Below, in pieces: positions 15,683-26,100 of a stretch of DNA of 44,966 nt. Positions within the stretch are counted from its first letter, which is position 1. Every line of letters starts with the position of its first letter. This stretch comes from Paenibacillaceae bacterium (GTDB taxonomy: Bacteria; Bacillota; Bacilli; Paenibacillales; NBRC-103111): the NCBI GenBank assembly GCA_029256185.1, contig JAQSYI010000058.1:1-44966 (forward strand), read 5' to 3'. The position numbers and the translations under genes were made by a program. The notes under the pieces were generated by a model, which was given only the letters and a program-made list of their open reading frames with translations, was not told the DNA's origin and made no database searches.

Positions 15683-16573
15683 TTGAAGAAGCATGCTTTA
15701 TTGAAAAAAACCGGAACGGATACCCTCTTCGATTCAGTCAACACGGGACTTCTGGTGGTAATCGCAGCGGTAACCTTGTTTCCCTTGTACTATGTGTTCA
15801 GTGTATCGCTGACTTCCCAGGCGGAATACATGAAAACTCCGCTGATCTGGTATCCGAAGGGCTTTACACTGGAAAATTACCGGTACCTTTTTTCCACGCC
15901 GATGTTTCCCCGGGCCATTGGCATATCGGCTCTTCTTGCGGTAGCGGGCACTGCGCTCGGCCTGCTGGTGACAGCGGCTCTTGCCTACGCCTTATCAAGA
16001 AAAAGGATGCTGGGGCGCAAGACATGCCTGTTGCTTATCCTGTTCACCACCTTGTTCCAACCGGGAATGATTCCGAATTATCTGCTGATCCGCGAGCTGA
16101 ACCTGATCAACTCCTTATGGGCGCTTATTCTTCCCATGCTAAGCAGCGGCTGGAACATTTTCCTGATGAAAAGCTTTTATGACAGCATTCCCGAGAGTCT
16201 GGAGGAAGCGGCGGTTATCGACGGCTGCAATGATATCCAAACCTGGCTGCGGATTGTATTGCCCCTGTCTCTGCCGGCCATGGCGACTTTCGGCTTGTTT
16301 TTCGCAGTAGCTTACTGGAATGTGTTTTTTAATGCGGTGCTGTATATCAATGACTTCACCAAATGGCCCCTTCAGGTTGTGCTTCGGCAAATGCTGATCG
16401 ATTCCAATACGTCCGCCGGGGGCGGCGTGGCTCTGGATGACGGGCAGCGGATGAACCCCCAGTCGCTGAAGATGGCGGCGGTCATTATTGCCACCGTGCC
16501 GATTATGCTGGTGTATCCGTTCCTGCAGAAGCATTTTGCCCAAGGCATTATGGTAGGCTCGGTCAAGGGATAA
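15683..16573 (+). CDS. Carbohydrate ABC transporter permease, LplC/YtcP type
   Basis: Second permease of the CUT1 importer, 296 residues from TTG 15683. AAAGGAGG (15665-15672) is ten bases before that TTG; ATG 15662 lies upstream of the SD and TTG 15674 is too close, so 15683 is preferred. The N-terminal membrane segment VNTGLLVVIAAVTLFPLYYV and the LplC hallmark SLTSQAEYM are present. The EAA loop is EEAAVIDGCNDIQTWLRIVL, and the C terminus HFAQGIMVGSVKG is strongly conserved in YtcP/LplC proteins. It follows the first permease by 26 bases in the same operon. Confidence 0.92.
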   Translation: MKKHALLKKTGTDTLFDSVNTGLLVVIAAVTLFPLYYVFSVSLTSQAEYMKTPLIWYPKGFTLENYRYLFSTPMFPRAIGISALLAVAGTALGLLVTAALAYALSRKRMLGRKTCLLLILFTTLFQPGMIPNYLLIRELNLINSLWALILPMLSSGWNIFLMKSFYDSIPESLEEAAVIDGCNDIQTWLRIVLPLSLPAMATFGLFFAVAYWNVFFNAVLYINDFTKWPLQVVLRQMLIDSNTSAGGGVALDDGQRMNPQSLKMAAVIIATVPIMLVYPFLQKHFAQGIMVGSVKG

Positions 16574-16611
16574 GCCTGTAACCCGAATTTTCACAAGAGA
16601 GGTGGTTTCAC

Positions 16612-18975
16612 ATGAAGCAGCGCTTGCACCCGGATGATACCTGGACCGCGCCCTACGGCTGGAAGGAAGTCGATACGACGCAGCATCGGCAGGTCGGGGG
16701 CTTCAAGGAATTAACGAAAGGCAGCCATGCCGCCGAATGGGTGCTGGAATATGAGCACCAAACTGTTGTCTGCACAATGCTGGGAAGCAATATGGTCCGT
16801 CTCCGCGTACTGAAGAGCAACCTTGATGAGACGGTGGCCGGCGCGTGGGAAAGTGGGGGGGTGATTCACCGCCGGTTTGAAGATGTCCATATAGAGACGG
16901 AGGATCAGGGGGAGACTTTCTGTATGCGCACGGCCGATCTGGAGCTTCGGATCACCAAGGAGCCGTTCTCTTTCGCTTTGAGAGACTGCCACGGGACAGA
17001 GCTTATGCGAAGCGGCAATCCACGGCTTGCAGATGCCCCAAAGGGCTTCAGCGCCTGCTTTCCTTTTGTGCTGACGGAGCGGGACCGGTTCTTTGGTTTT
17101 GGCGGCCGGACTGTACCGCCAGAGCACCGGGAGACGACAAAGGACTTGTTCGCTATTAAGGTAGCGCACGAGCGGGGAGACTATGGAGGCTTTCCCATGC
17201 CCTTCTTCATGAATCCCCGGGGTTATGGCATGCTGCTGGATCATCCATGGCCGCATGTGTATTACGACTTGGGGTATACACAGAAAAACAGCTGGTGCTT
17301 TTACACTCCCGACGGACCGGTGGACATGTACCTGATAGCAGGCGATTCGTTTTCACGGATTTTGCAGGGCTATTATGCTCTGACCGGAAAGCCCGCGCTG
17401 CCGCCCAAATCTTATTTTGGGTTATGGTATTCCCAGGCCCGCTACGCCTCCGCCGGACAGTGGGAGGAGTGGGCAGAGCGCCTGCGCCGGGAAGGCTGGC
17501 CTGCGGACGCGATTGTGCTGGATTTGTATTGGCGGGGCGGCGGTCTGGCACTGCACGACGAAGCGGGTGACGGCTGCAATCTGGAATGGGATAAGACGCG
17601 TTTCGGGAATGGAGTGGAGCTGGTCCAAAAGCTGCATGCCATGAATTATCAGGTAGGGCTGCATATTAATACCCGCATGTATACGGAGCCGCTGCTCAGC
17701 GAAGGCCTCAAGCGGCAAGCGCTGCGGCGCGCGCCGGAGCAGCAGGTGGTGCCGGTATTCGATCAAGGCGCCGGGGAGGAATGGAACTGGTCTTTCTTTG
17801 CTCCCCGGGTGCTGGAGGGGGCGGACTTCTGGTGGACGGATAACGGGGAGCGGGTGGACGGGGAACTGGCCAACGGCCTGCCGTCGCGGAATCTGTTCGG
17901 CCAGCAGTGGAACGAGTTCCTGTTTAAGCATATGACCGCCATGGGCAAGGGCGGCAGACTCGTCCTGGCCAGAGGCGGTTGGATCGGCGCCCACCGCTCT
18001 ACTCTGCCCTGGCCGGGAGATACAACCGCGGGTGTGGACAGAATCCGGGAGGACCTGTGGTTTACCATGAACCTTGCCATGTCCGGTGTGCTGTTCTCCA
18101 GTGTGGATCTGGGCGGCTTCCGCGTGATGGATCATGTCAGCAGCGATGTGATGGGCAGAGACGAGAATATTATCCGCAGAGTGATCCACGGCTTCTTCCT
18201 CAGCTCCACCTTGCGGATTCATGCCGGGGGCAGGGAGGAATACGGCAAGTTCCCATGGCTGTTCGGGGAAGAGGTCCGCAGGCTGTTCCGCTTCTATCTG
18301 GAGCTTCGCTACCGGATGCTGCCCTATATTTACTCCGCTGCGGTGGAGGGAGTGCAGCAGGCTATACCGCTGCTTCGGCCGCTGGCCTTCGATTATCCTG
18401 CCGATGAAGCGGCCTTGGCGGTAAACGATCAGCTGATGCTCGGTCCTTCCTTGTTGGTGGCTCCCGTTACGGAGGAAGGACGCAATGACAGGAAGGTATA
18501 TTTGCCAGAGGGACAATGGTTTGACTACTGGACAGACGAGGCGTTGCAGGGCGGCAGGGCAGTCGTCGCGGAGGCGCCCTTGTACGGGGAGAATGGTCTG
18601 CCTCTGTTTGTAGCCGCAGGCTCGGTCATTCCTTACCGTCCGTTGGCCCAGTACAATGCGGAGGCGGATGAGCCGGTCATCCTTCTCGACTTGTATATCG
18701 GAGACAGCATGGTGTACCGGTTATGGGAGGAAGCCGGAAGAGCTTCAACCCTACGCCTCGATATCCGGGGAGATACGGCAGTGCTGCAGGTAGAGAACAA
18801 TACGACGCAGAACCGGGAGTACCGGGTGAAATGCCGTGGTGACCGGCGCTTGGGCGATACAAGCCTGAATGGAATTTCACTTGACGCTGCGCCCGACGGA
18901 CGCTTGCCAATTGTCGTGCCTCCATATGGGAGCGCTGTGCTGACGGGGAGATTGCGCATTAAGGGCTGTAAATGA
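16612..18975 (+). CDS. Glycoside hydrolase family 31 (alpha-glucosidase/alpha-xylosidase type)
   Basis: A 787-residue intracellular retaining glycosidase (no signal peptide). Order: N-terminal beta-sandwich (galactose-mutarotase-like, to about residue 250), GH31 catalytic barrel (PPKSYFGLWYSQARY onwards), then C-terminal beta domains. The nucleophile is D410 in FWWTDNGERVDG, and the acid/base is D470 in LPWPGDTTAG. AGAGAGGTGG lies upstream of ATG 16612. Its place directly after the two permeases suggests that it hydrolyses the imported alpha-linked oligosaccharide. GH31 covers alpha-glucosidases, alpha-xylosidases, sulfoquinovosidases and others; WWTDNGE differs from the common WxDMNE motif and does not identify the substrate. 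Confidence 0.9.
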   Translation: MKQRLHPDDTWTAPYGWKEVDTTQHRQVGGFKELTKGSHAAEWVLEYEHQTVVCTMLGSNMVRLRVLKSNLDETVAGAWESGGVIHRRFEDVHIETEDQGETFCMRTADLELRITKEPFSFALRDCHGTELMRSGNPRLADAPKGFSACFPFVLTERDRFFGFGGRTVPPEHRETTKDLFAIKVAHERGDYGGFPMPFFMNPRGYGMLLDHPWPHVYYDLGYTQKNSWCFYTPDGPVDMYLIAGDSFSRILQGYYALTGKPALPPKSYFGLWYSQARYASAGQWEEWAERLRREGWPADAIVLDLYWRGGGLALHDEAGDGCNLEWDKTRFGNGVELVQKLHAMNYQVGLHINTRMYTEPLLSEGLKRQALRRAPEQQVVPVFDQGAGEEWNWSFFAPRVLEGADFWWTDNGERVDGELANGLPSRNLFGQQWNEFLFKHMTAMGKGGRLVLARGGWIGAHRSTLPWPGDTTAGVDRIREDLWFTMNLAMSGVLFSSVDLGGFRVMDHVSSDVMGRDENIIRRVIHGFFLSSTLRIHAGGREEYGKFPWLFGEEVRRLFRFYLELRYRMLPYIYSAAVEGVQQAIPLLRPLAFDYPADEAALAVNDQLMLGPSLLVAPVTEEGRNDRKVYLPEGQWFDYWTDEALQGGRAVVAEAPLYGENGLPLFVAAGSVIPYRPLAQYNAEADEPVILLDLYIGDSMVYRLWEEAGRASTLRLDIRGDTAVLQVENNTTQNREYRVKCRGDRRLGDTSLNGISLDAAPDGRLPIVVPPYGSAVLTGRLRIKGCK

Positions 18976-19012
18976 AGAGAATTGCTTCAGCAGGGGGCCG
19001 ATCCTGGCGTTA

Positions 19013-19093
19013 GACATATTTGCATAGCCAGGGGATCAACCCCGCAAACAGCGCTCCCGCAAGGCTTTTGCAGGCAAAAGAGTTAAGTGGACG
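19013..19093 (+). other. Conserved 81-nt leader element, copy 2 (candidate regulatory RNA)
   Basis: Second copy of the element at 14575-14655. Here TTTGC (positions 7-11) pairs with GCAAA (32-36) around an inner GGGG/CCCC stem with a seven-base 5' bulge, and CTTTTG (53-58) pairs perfectly with CAAAAG (63-68). The inner stem changes from GGGC/GCCC to GGGG/CCCC between copies, a compensatory change. It ends 59 bases before the start of the solute-binding lipoprotein gene. No terminator or SD-masking arm is obvious downstream. Confidence 0.5.
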
Positions 19094-19152
19094 CGCAAGG
19101 AGAAGGTCGTATAAAGTGGATTACAGATAACAACAAAGGGAGGCATATTCAC

Positions 19153-20709
19153 ATGATAACCAATAAGGGAGTATTCAAGCGCCAGGCGGCAGTGCTGCTT
19201 GCCGCATCCTTGGTCGCTGCCACAGCTGCGGCCTGCAGCTCATCCAAGGAGACAGAGCCTGCAGCAGGCGCGTCTGCTGGGGCTCAGGAGCCGCCGACAC
19301 CAATCAGTATTATGACCACGTTCTATGGGGCTGAGCCGCCCGGAGCGGATAATGCAATCATTAAGGAGATCGAGAAACGGACCAATACCAAGCTTAACAT
19401 TACCTGGGTATCGCCGAACAGCTATGGCGAGAAGGTCAATGTTACACTGGCCTCCGGCGATATTCCCGATCTGACCCTGATCGGCGACAATTTATCACCC
19501 AGTGTCCGCAAGATGGCCGAACAGGGGGCATTCTGGGAGCTGGAGCCGTATTTGAAGGACTATCCTAATCTGAACGCTTTTCCCCAGACGGTATGGGACA
19601 ATACCCGCTATCAGAACGGCAAGCTGTATGCCATTCCACGGGTAAGGGCGTTATCCACGGGCATGGTTTCCGTCCGCAAGGATTGGCTTGATAAGCTGGG
19701 TCTGAGTGTGCCGAAGACGATGGATGATTTGTACGAAGCCATGAAAGCATTTACCAACAACGACCCGGACGGCAACGGCCAGAAGGATACAGTGGGTCTG
19801 GTAGGCGATATCGCCTCCGACGGGCTTAGCCTGGGGACGCTGAATCACATCCTGTATATCTTCCAGGGGGCTTCGGAAGGGTGGAAAGTGGAACCCGGCA
19901 GCAACAAGCTGGTCAATATGATGACGGACCCTTCGACGAGGGCGGCGCTGGAATGGATCCGCAAGGCGTATGCAGAGGGTTTGATCCATAAGGATTTTGT
20001 TACCCTGAAAAATTCCCAGTCGCGGGATATCGTCATGTCGGGCAAGGCAGGCGTTGTGTTCGAGGCGGTTTCTGCAGCCTGGGATTTGACCGAAGGTCTC
20101 AGAAAGAACCAGCCTGAGGGAGATATGCTGCCTTTGGCCTCCTTAACGGGACCAAGCGGCAAGCCTTACATGCACCGGGGAAGAGGCTATAACGGCGTGT
20201 TCGTGATTCCGAAGACAGTACCTGAGCAAAAGGTCAAGAAGCTGCTGGCCTTTCTTGATTACGGCTCATCTGCGGAAGGCTATGAATTGGGGGTTTACGG
20301 CTTTAAGGATATTCATTTTACCAAGGAGGGAGATTTCTACAAACCGACTGAGCAGGCGAAGAAGGACATTGTCTCCAGCAATGCCATGGGCCAAATCTTT
20401 ACCCGTTATGATAAATACAGCTGGGCCAAGGGAACGGACCCGGATTTTTACAACCGGAGCAAGCAGGTGATTGACGAAATTGAAAAGATCAGCACGGCCA
20501 ATCCGTTTGAGGGGCTCTATTCGGAAACCTGGGCGAAAAACCGCAATGAATTCTACAAGAAAATAACGGACGCCCAGGTCAAGGTCATTTTGGGGCAGGA
20601 ACCGCTGGAGAACTGGGACAAAACAGTGGAAGCGCTGAAGGCTGATCCCAATTGGATTAAAGCGTTGGAGGAGTTGAATGGGGCATACCGGGCAAAGAAC
20701 GGTCTGTGA
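19153..20709 (+). CDS. Extracellular solute-binding lipoprotein (LplA family)
   Basis: Sugar-binding lipoprotein of the CUT1 importer, 518 residues. The signal peptide KRQAAVLLAASLVAATAA ends at a lipobox cysteine (C after AAA), followed by a low-complexity linker SSSKETEPAAGAS. The body is a family 1 solute-binding protein with the Lpl features NAIIKEIEKRTNTKLNITWV and the D-x-D-x-N-x-x-x-D loop DPDGNGQKDTVG. ATG 19153 was chosen because AAAGGGAGG is just upstream and the signal peptide begins there; the in-frame start at 19087 lies inside the conserved leader element. It delivers the substrate to the permeases at 14733 and 15683. Its separation from the permeases by the GH31 gene and a leader copy suggests separate tuning of its expression. 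Confidence 0.93.
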   Translation: MITNKGVFKRQAAVLLAASLVAATAAACSSSKETEPAAGASAGAQEPPTPISIMTTFYGAEPPGADNAIIKEIEKRTNTKLNITWVSPNSYGEKVNVTLASGDIPDLTLIGDNLSPSVRKMAEQGAFWELEPYLKDYPNLNAFPQTVWDNTRYQNGKLYAIPRVRALSTGMVSVRKDWLDKLGLSVPKTMDDLYEAMKAFTNNDPDGNGQKDTVGLVGDIASDGLSLGTLNHILYIFQGASEGWKVEPGSNKLVNMMTDPSTRAALEWIRKAYAEGLIHKDFVTLKNSQSRDIVMSGKAGVVFEAVSAAWDLTEGLRKNQPEGDMLPLASLTGPSGKPYMHRGRGYNGVFVIPKTVPEQKVKKLLAFLDYGSSAEGYELGVYGFKDIHFTKEGDFYKPTEQAKKDIVSSNAMGQIFTRYDKYSWAKGTDPDFYNRSKQVIDEIEKISTANPFEGLYSETWAKNRNEFYKKITDAQVKVILGQEPLENWDKTVEALKADPNWIKALEELNGAYRAKNGL

Positions 20710-20751
20710 AGGCAGGCAGCCTTCCTTTCTCAAGCGCCAGTCCAACTGATT

Positions 20752-20760
20752 TGTTATACT
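20752..20760 (+). promoter_or_regulatory. Possible extended -10 promoter of the AraC-type regulator gene
   Basis: TGTTATACT: TGn followed by TATACT (20755-20760), about 50 bases before the gene. No good -35. The hairpin GAAGGC/GCCTTC at 20708-20724 just upstream may separate it from the preceding gene. Confidence 0.45.
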
Positions 20761-20809
20761 GGCTAAAGACCGTTCGGTCGACAACTCAAGTTTGGGAGGA
20801 CGCCGGAGA

Positions 20810-23140
20810 GTGCTGATGCGGATGCGCAACTTCAATATCTTTTATAAGCATATGCTGCTGGTATTTGCCGCCACATGCCTGCCAATGGCTATTATTGCCC
20901 TGAGCAATTACTGGATCGGGATTCATCAGATCAAAGCGGAAACCAACAGGAATCATCAGCTGCAGATGACCAAGATCGTCTCCAGTCTGGAAGAACAGAT
21001 CGCCCGGATTGAAGCCTTGGGCAATCAATGGTCGTTTCATCCCCTCTTCAGCCAACAGCTTGTGGAGGGGGAGCTGCAGCTCAAGCACAATGAGACCCGG
21101 GAGCTCTTGACCTCGCTCCGGATTCTCCAGGGCGCCCATCCTTTAATCGAGAACGTGGTTCTGTACATCCGCAATCAGGATCTGCTCATTTCCGAGGAGG
21201 AAGGGATCAATCCCATAGGAAATGAGCAGAGCAAAGCCATCTTCAGCCATCTCCTCGAAAATCCCACTGCGCTGTTCTGGTGGGAGGATGCCGCAGTTCC
21301 CTTGAAATATAAGAGCACCACACAGGCAGCGATGGTCCATAAGGTGCAGAACGAGAATTTGGAGGCATATGGAGCATTGCTGTTTTATTTAAGCAAACAG
21401 CAGTTGGACGACTTGCTCTATCCGTTGAATCCGGATGGCCAGGGTGTGGCCATGATCATCAAGCAGAATGGCGAACTGCTGACTAACGGCAGAGCAAGAG
21501 CTTCAGAAGAGGCGCAATTGCTTAATGAGGCGCTGAGCCGGGAAATCGTGGACCGGGGATTGGACAGCGGGGATTTCATGTACAAGCGGGACCGCATCAG
21601 CTATTCCGTTTCGGTTGGAGTATTTGAAACTAACGGGTGGAGATATATTGTGGCTACTCCAATCACGAAGCTGATGGCTCCGGTCATTCTCACCCTGAAG
21701 CTGACGCTGGCCGTATGCTTGTTCAGCCTGCTTGTGGCAATCCTGGTGTCGTGGTTCACCTCGCGCAACATCTACCGTCCCATCCGGCATGTCGTGGGGC
21801 TCATCAGGGAAGGCTCCGGCAGTCTGACCGACAATGAAGGCAAGAATGAATTCGCTTACATTGAGCACCGCTGGCGGAATCTTACGAAGGAAAGCAAGGC
21901 GCTGCAGTCCAGTCTGGAACAGAGCCGGCTGTCTCTGAAGGAGGGCTTCATGCGGCAGTGGATTCAGGGGCATCTGGCTTATTTGAACGAGGATGAGCTT
22001 CAGGACCGGCTGGAAGGAAACGGTTGGATGTTGAGAGGCAAGGGCTTTGCCATTCTGCTCGTGCGTCTGGACGACATCGCCGGCACAATGGGGCGGTTCA
22101 ACAAAGGGGACGAACAACTGGCCGCCTTCGCCGCTGCCAATATTGCCGAAGAGATCATGAGCGGCGCCGGAACAGAGGCGCAGGTCATCAATTTCTACGA
22201 TCTGTCCGTTGCGGTGCTTATGGCTTATGAGGCGGACTGTCCGAAGGAGCAGATCAAGAAGCAGCTCTTCCAGCTGGCGGAGGCTCTGATCGGCGAATTG
22301 ACCAGGTTTCTCCGGATGAGGGTGACGGTAGGTGTGGGGAAGCTGGTATACCGCGCTGACAGCATTCACAAATCGCTGGAAGAAGCGCGCCAGGTCATGC
22401 GGTTTAGGGATATGGACAAACGGGAGCAGATTCTCGATATGGAAAATCTGCTCCCGCACAATGCCTCTCCGGTGAGCTATCCCTTTGACATGGAGGAGGA
22501 ACTGCTTCAATGCATCCGCATGGGACTGGAGGAGGAGGCGGTTAAGAAGCTGCGGCTGTTTGTGGACAGCCTGAAGCCCACCAGAGGAAGGGAGCTGTTG
22601 TTTCGGCAGGGGATGATGCAATTGCTGGGCAGTATTCTGCATGCCTTGATGAAATCAGGCATCGACTCCGGCGCGCTGTACCGCGGCCATAACCTATATG
22701 AGCAGCTCGGTGAATTAACTGACCCCGAAGAGATTCAGCAATGGTTCGAGACCGCGATTGTGGGCGCGTTCGTCCGGGTCATGGCAGATAACCGGAACAA
22801 ACGGATCGAGCAGATCGTGGATAAGGTCATTGACATAATCAGCCGCCGCTATTCCTCGGCTATCTCTCTGGAATCCTGCGCCGATGAGGCGGGCATTACC
22901 TCCTACAATCTGAGCAAGGCATTCAAGTATCATACGGGAGCCAATTTTATTGATTATTTAACGAATGTGAGATTGGACAAGGCCAAGGAGCTGCTGCGCA
23001 GCAGTGAATTGAAGATGAGTGAAATTGCGGAGCGCGTCGGCTACCAGCCCACCTATTTCCTGCGTATTTTCAAGAAAAACGAGGGGATTACACCGGGACA
23101 ATACAGGATTGACTATTCTTCACAAGGGAGAGATGGATGA
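20810..23140 (+). CDS. Two-TM AraC family sensor-regulator (YesN/YtdP type)
   Basis: A one-protein sensor and transcription factor of about 776 residues. The first membrane segment HMLLVFAATCLPMAIIALS is followed by an extracytoplasmic sensing region of about 260 residues (Cache-like), a second segment LTLAVCLFSLLVAILVSWF, a HAMP-like linker, a middle cytoplasmic region of the degenerate-cyclase type common in these regulators, and a C-terminal AraC HTH pair (ESCADEAGITSYNLSKAFK and MSEIAERVGYQPTYFLRIFK). GTG 20810 is nine bases after GGGAGGA; ATG 20816 and ATG 20822 are alternatives. It overlaps the next gene by four bases. Position within the cluster argues that it controls the transporter and enzymes, perhaps through the 81-bp elements. 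Confidence 0.9.
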   Translation: MLMRMRNFNIFYKHMLLVFAATCLPMAIIALSNYWIGIHQIKAETNRNHQLQMTKIVSSLEEQIARIEALGNQWSFHPLFSQQLVEGELQLKHNETRELLTSLRILQGAHPLIENVVLYIRNQDLLISEEEGINPIGNEQSKAIFSHLLENPTALFWWEDAAVPLKYKSTTQAAMVHKVQNENLEAYGALLFYLSKQQLDDLLYPLNPDGQGVAMIIKQNGELLTNGRARASEEAQLLNEALSREIVDRGLDSGDFMYKRDRISYSVSVGVFETNGWRYIVATPITKLMAPVILTLKLTLAVCLFSLLVAILVSWFTSRNIYRPIRHVVGLIREGSGSLTDNEGKNEFAYIEHRWRNLTKESKALQSSLEQSRLSLKEGFMRQWIQGHLAYLNEDELQDRLEGNGWMLRGKGFAILLVRLDDIAGTMGRFNKGDEQLAAFAAANIAEEIMSGAGTEAQVINFYDLSVAVLMAYEADCPKEQIKKQLFQLAEALIGELTRFLRMRVTVGVGKLVYRADSIHKSLEEARQVMRFRDMDKREQILDMENLLPHNASPVSYPFDMEEELLQCIRMGLEEEAVKKLRLFVDSLKPTRGRELLFRQGMMQLLGSILHALMKSGIDSGALYRGHNLYEQLGELTDPEEIQQWFETAIVGAFVRVMADNRNKRIEQIVDKVIDIISRRYSSAISLESCADEAGITSYNLSKAFKYHTGANFIDYLTNVRLDKAKELLRSSELKMSEIAERVGYQPTYFLRIFKKNEGITPGQYRIDYSSQGRDG

Positions 23141-26100
23141 TGAATGTGTTGCGAAGACGGGGCTTGGCTCCATGGCTGGTTTGTCTTATTCTGCTGCTTC
23201 CCCTGCTGTGGGCATCCCCTGCAGCGGCGGAGAGCTACCGCAACGTGGCTCTGGGGAAGACGGCGGCAGCGACCTCCGAGCATTCGGCATCGATGGTACC
23301 GGGCAATGCTGTTGACGGCAGCAATTCAACGATCTGGGTGTCCAACCGGAATGCCCAGACTGATCCCGGAACCATTTATTGGCAAGTGGATCTGGGGGAA
23401 GCGTATACGGTAGAAGAAATCAGGATCAGGTTCAGGACGAATGAGTATGAACAGAAAAATTTTGAGATACGGGCTGCTCATTCTGCCGACTTTCTCGCTT
23501 ACACAGTCCTGCATGTGCAAGGAGATACAGCTGCTGGTGTGAATTTCTCCGCGGAAGTAACAGATGAAACGCCGTACCGGTATATCCGTTACCACAGGCT
23601 GCCTGTACCCGCGTCAGGAGTATTGCAGAATACCGCCTTTGCTGAGTTTCAGGTGATGGCCTACGCCGAGGATGAACCGGGGGAGCCGGAGCCGCCGGAA
23701 GGAACGGCAGGAAGCAGGCTGATCAGCGACAACGATAATCTTGCCCTGCTGCATCCGGCATCCGGCAGCACCTACTTCGGCAATGATGAGCAGCATCATT
23801 ATTCTGCCGCCGTTGACGGCAGCTCCGATACATTCTGGATATCCTGGCGCAGCGCCGGCGATAACGATGCTTATTGGCAGGTTGATTTGGGTGCGCATTA
23901 TGTTTTGTCCCGCATGGAGCTGGAAAGCCGCAGCGATACGGATGTCGCCTCGCAACGGAACAATTTCGAGATTCTGGCTTCGGACCGGAATGATTTCTCC
24001 GATTACCGGGTCATAGGCCAGGCTTCCCAGCCCTTTCCCTTCAATGGCGTATGGGTATTGGACATCAATGATGCCGAAAGCTACCGGTATCTGCGTTATC
24101 ACAAGACCGCTGCTGCCGAGACGGGAGTGTTGGCCGAATTCAGAGTGTCCGGTGAATGGGACCCGTCCAAAATCCCCAATGAAGTTCCCGTTGCCGGTCA
24201 GGCGGCAATCTCCGAGCCTGTGTATGCAGGGGCAGTTATAACAGGAAGCTATATGTATGAGGACTCTGACGGGGATGCGGAGGGCGGCAGCCTGTTCCGC
24301 TGGCTGGCCGGAGATGATGGGGGCATTTTCCGGCCCATTGCCGGTCAGACAACCAAGCAGCTGGAGCTTAACCATGATGCATACGCAGGCATGTACATTA
24401 AGTTTGAGGTGACCCCTGCAGACGACCAGGGCAATGTGGGAGCAGCGGTGCAAAGTGATGCCAAGCTGATTCTGCCCGGACCGGGTCAGGTGCTGGACAG
24501 TGTAAATCTGAGTAGTCCCGTCACAAATATGGGGATCGGAGACAGCGTCCCGCTGTCGCTAAGCGGAGAATACGAGCATGGCGGCGAAGCCAGGCTGGCC
24601 TTGGCTACGGTTCAATATGTAAGCGATAATCCCTCCATCCTCCATGTGTCCGATGGCGGTCTGGTAACGGCGCTTGGAGCAGGAAGCGCCGCCGTGAAGG
24701 CGGTAGTGCAGCTGGACAATACCGTTGCGGAAAGCCCGTCTGTGCTATTCCACATTATACAAAAACCGACGCAGGCGGTCTATTATGTGGATGGTGAGAA
24801 TGGAGACGACGGACAAAGCGGTTCCTTCGCCAGTCCGTTCAAGACGATAGAACGTGCCAAAGCCGAGGCGCGGCTCATCAACGACAGTATGACCGGGGAT
24901 ATCATTATCTATCTGCGGGGCGGAACGTATGGGCTAAGCAACCCTCTGCTGTTCACGCCCGAAGACTCGGGAAAGAACGGCTATAGCATCATATACAGGG
25001 CATACGGGCAGGAGAAGCCTGTCGTAAGCGGCGGGCAAGCTGTTCAGAATTGGTCCCTGCACGATGAGGGCAAGCATATTTACAAGGCGGCTGTAGACCC
25101 GGGGGTCGTCACCAGACAGCTGTTCGTCAACGGACAGCGGGCTGTCAGGGCCAGAAGCCAAGGAGGGTTGCCCGACGCCGTGCAGACGGACAGCGGGTAT
25201 ACCACCTCTATGACGGAAATGGCCAATTGGAGCAATATCCGGCAGGTTGAGCTGGTATTTGTCGAAGAATTTACCAATCCGCGCAATGTGATTGATTCAG
25301 TCTACGCGGCTCAGGGTGTTGCAACGGTCAGAATGCGGGAGCCGGGCTGGACGTATAACAAGGACAAGGGCGGAACCAGGCCCACATTGCCTGTCTATAT
25401 CGAGAATGCCTATGAATTATTGGATGAGCCGGGAGAATGGTATTTGGACCTGTCGAGCCATACCTTGTACTACATTCCCCTGCCCGGGGAGGATGTGTTC
25501 TCCTCCAGCTTCGAGCTGCCTGTACTGGAGGAATTGGTCAGGCTGGAAGGGGCTTTGGGAAATCCTGTGAGCCACATCCGGTTTGAGGGCATTGCGTTTA
25601 CTCTGGCGACCTGGCTGGCGCCGGGAACAGAACAGGGCCACCCGGATGCCCAATCCAATATTCTGAGATACGGGCAGACCGGAGCCTACCGCAATGAAGT
25701 ATTCAGCGGAGCGGCTGTCAATCTGCGGATGGCCCATTCCATCGTATTCGAGAGAAGCGAATTTGCCAGGCTGGGCGGGGCCGGGATCAATCTGTTCGAG
25801 GGCAGTCAGGACAACCGGATTACCGGAGGGGTGTTCACGGATATTGCCGCCAGCGGCATCCAGATCGGAGAGCCCAACCGGAACAACCCGTACACCATGA
25901 ATCCGGAAGACCCGCGGTACTTGGTGAAAAATAACGTGGTTACTAACAACTATATTGCCCACATTGGGCAGGAGTATAAATCCTCGGTAGGGATATTCGC
26001 GGGATACGTGCAAAACCTGCATGCGGCCAACAATGAAATCGCCTATGTGCCATACAGCGGAATAACCGTAGGCTGGGGCTGGTCCAGTGATATTACCGCG

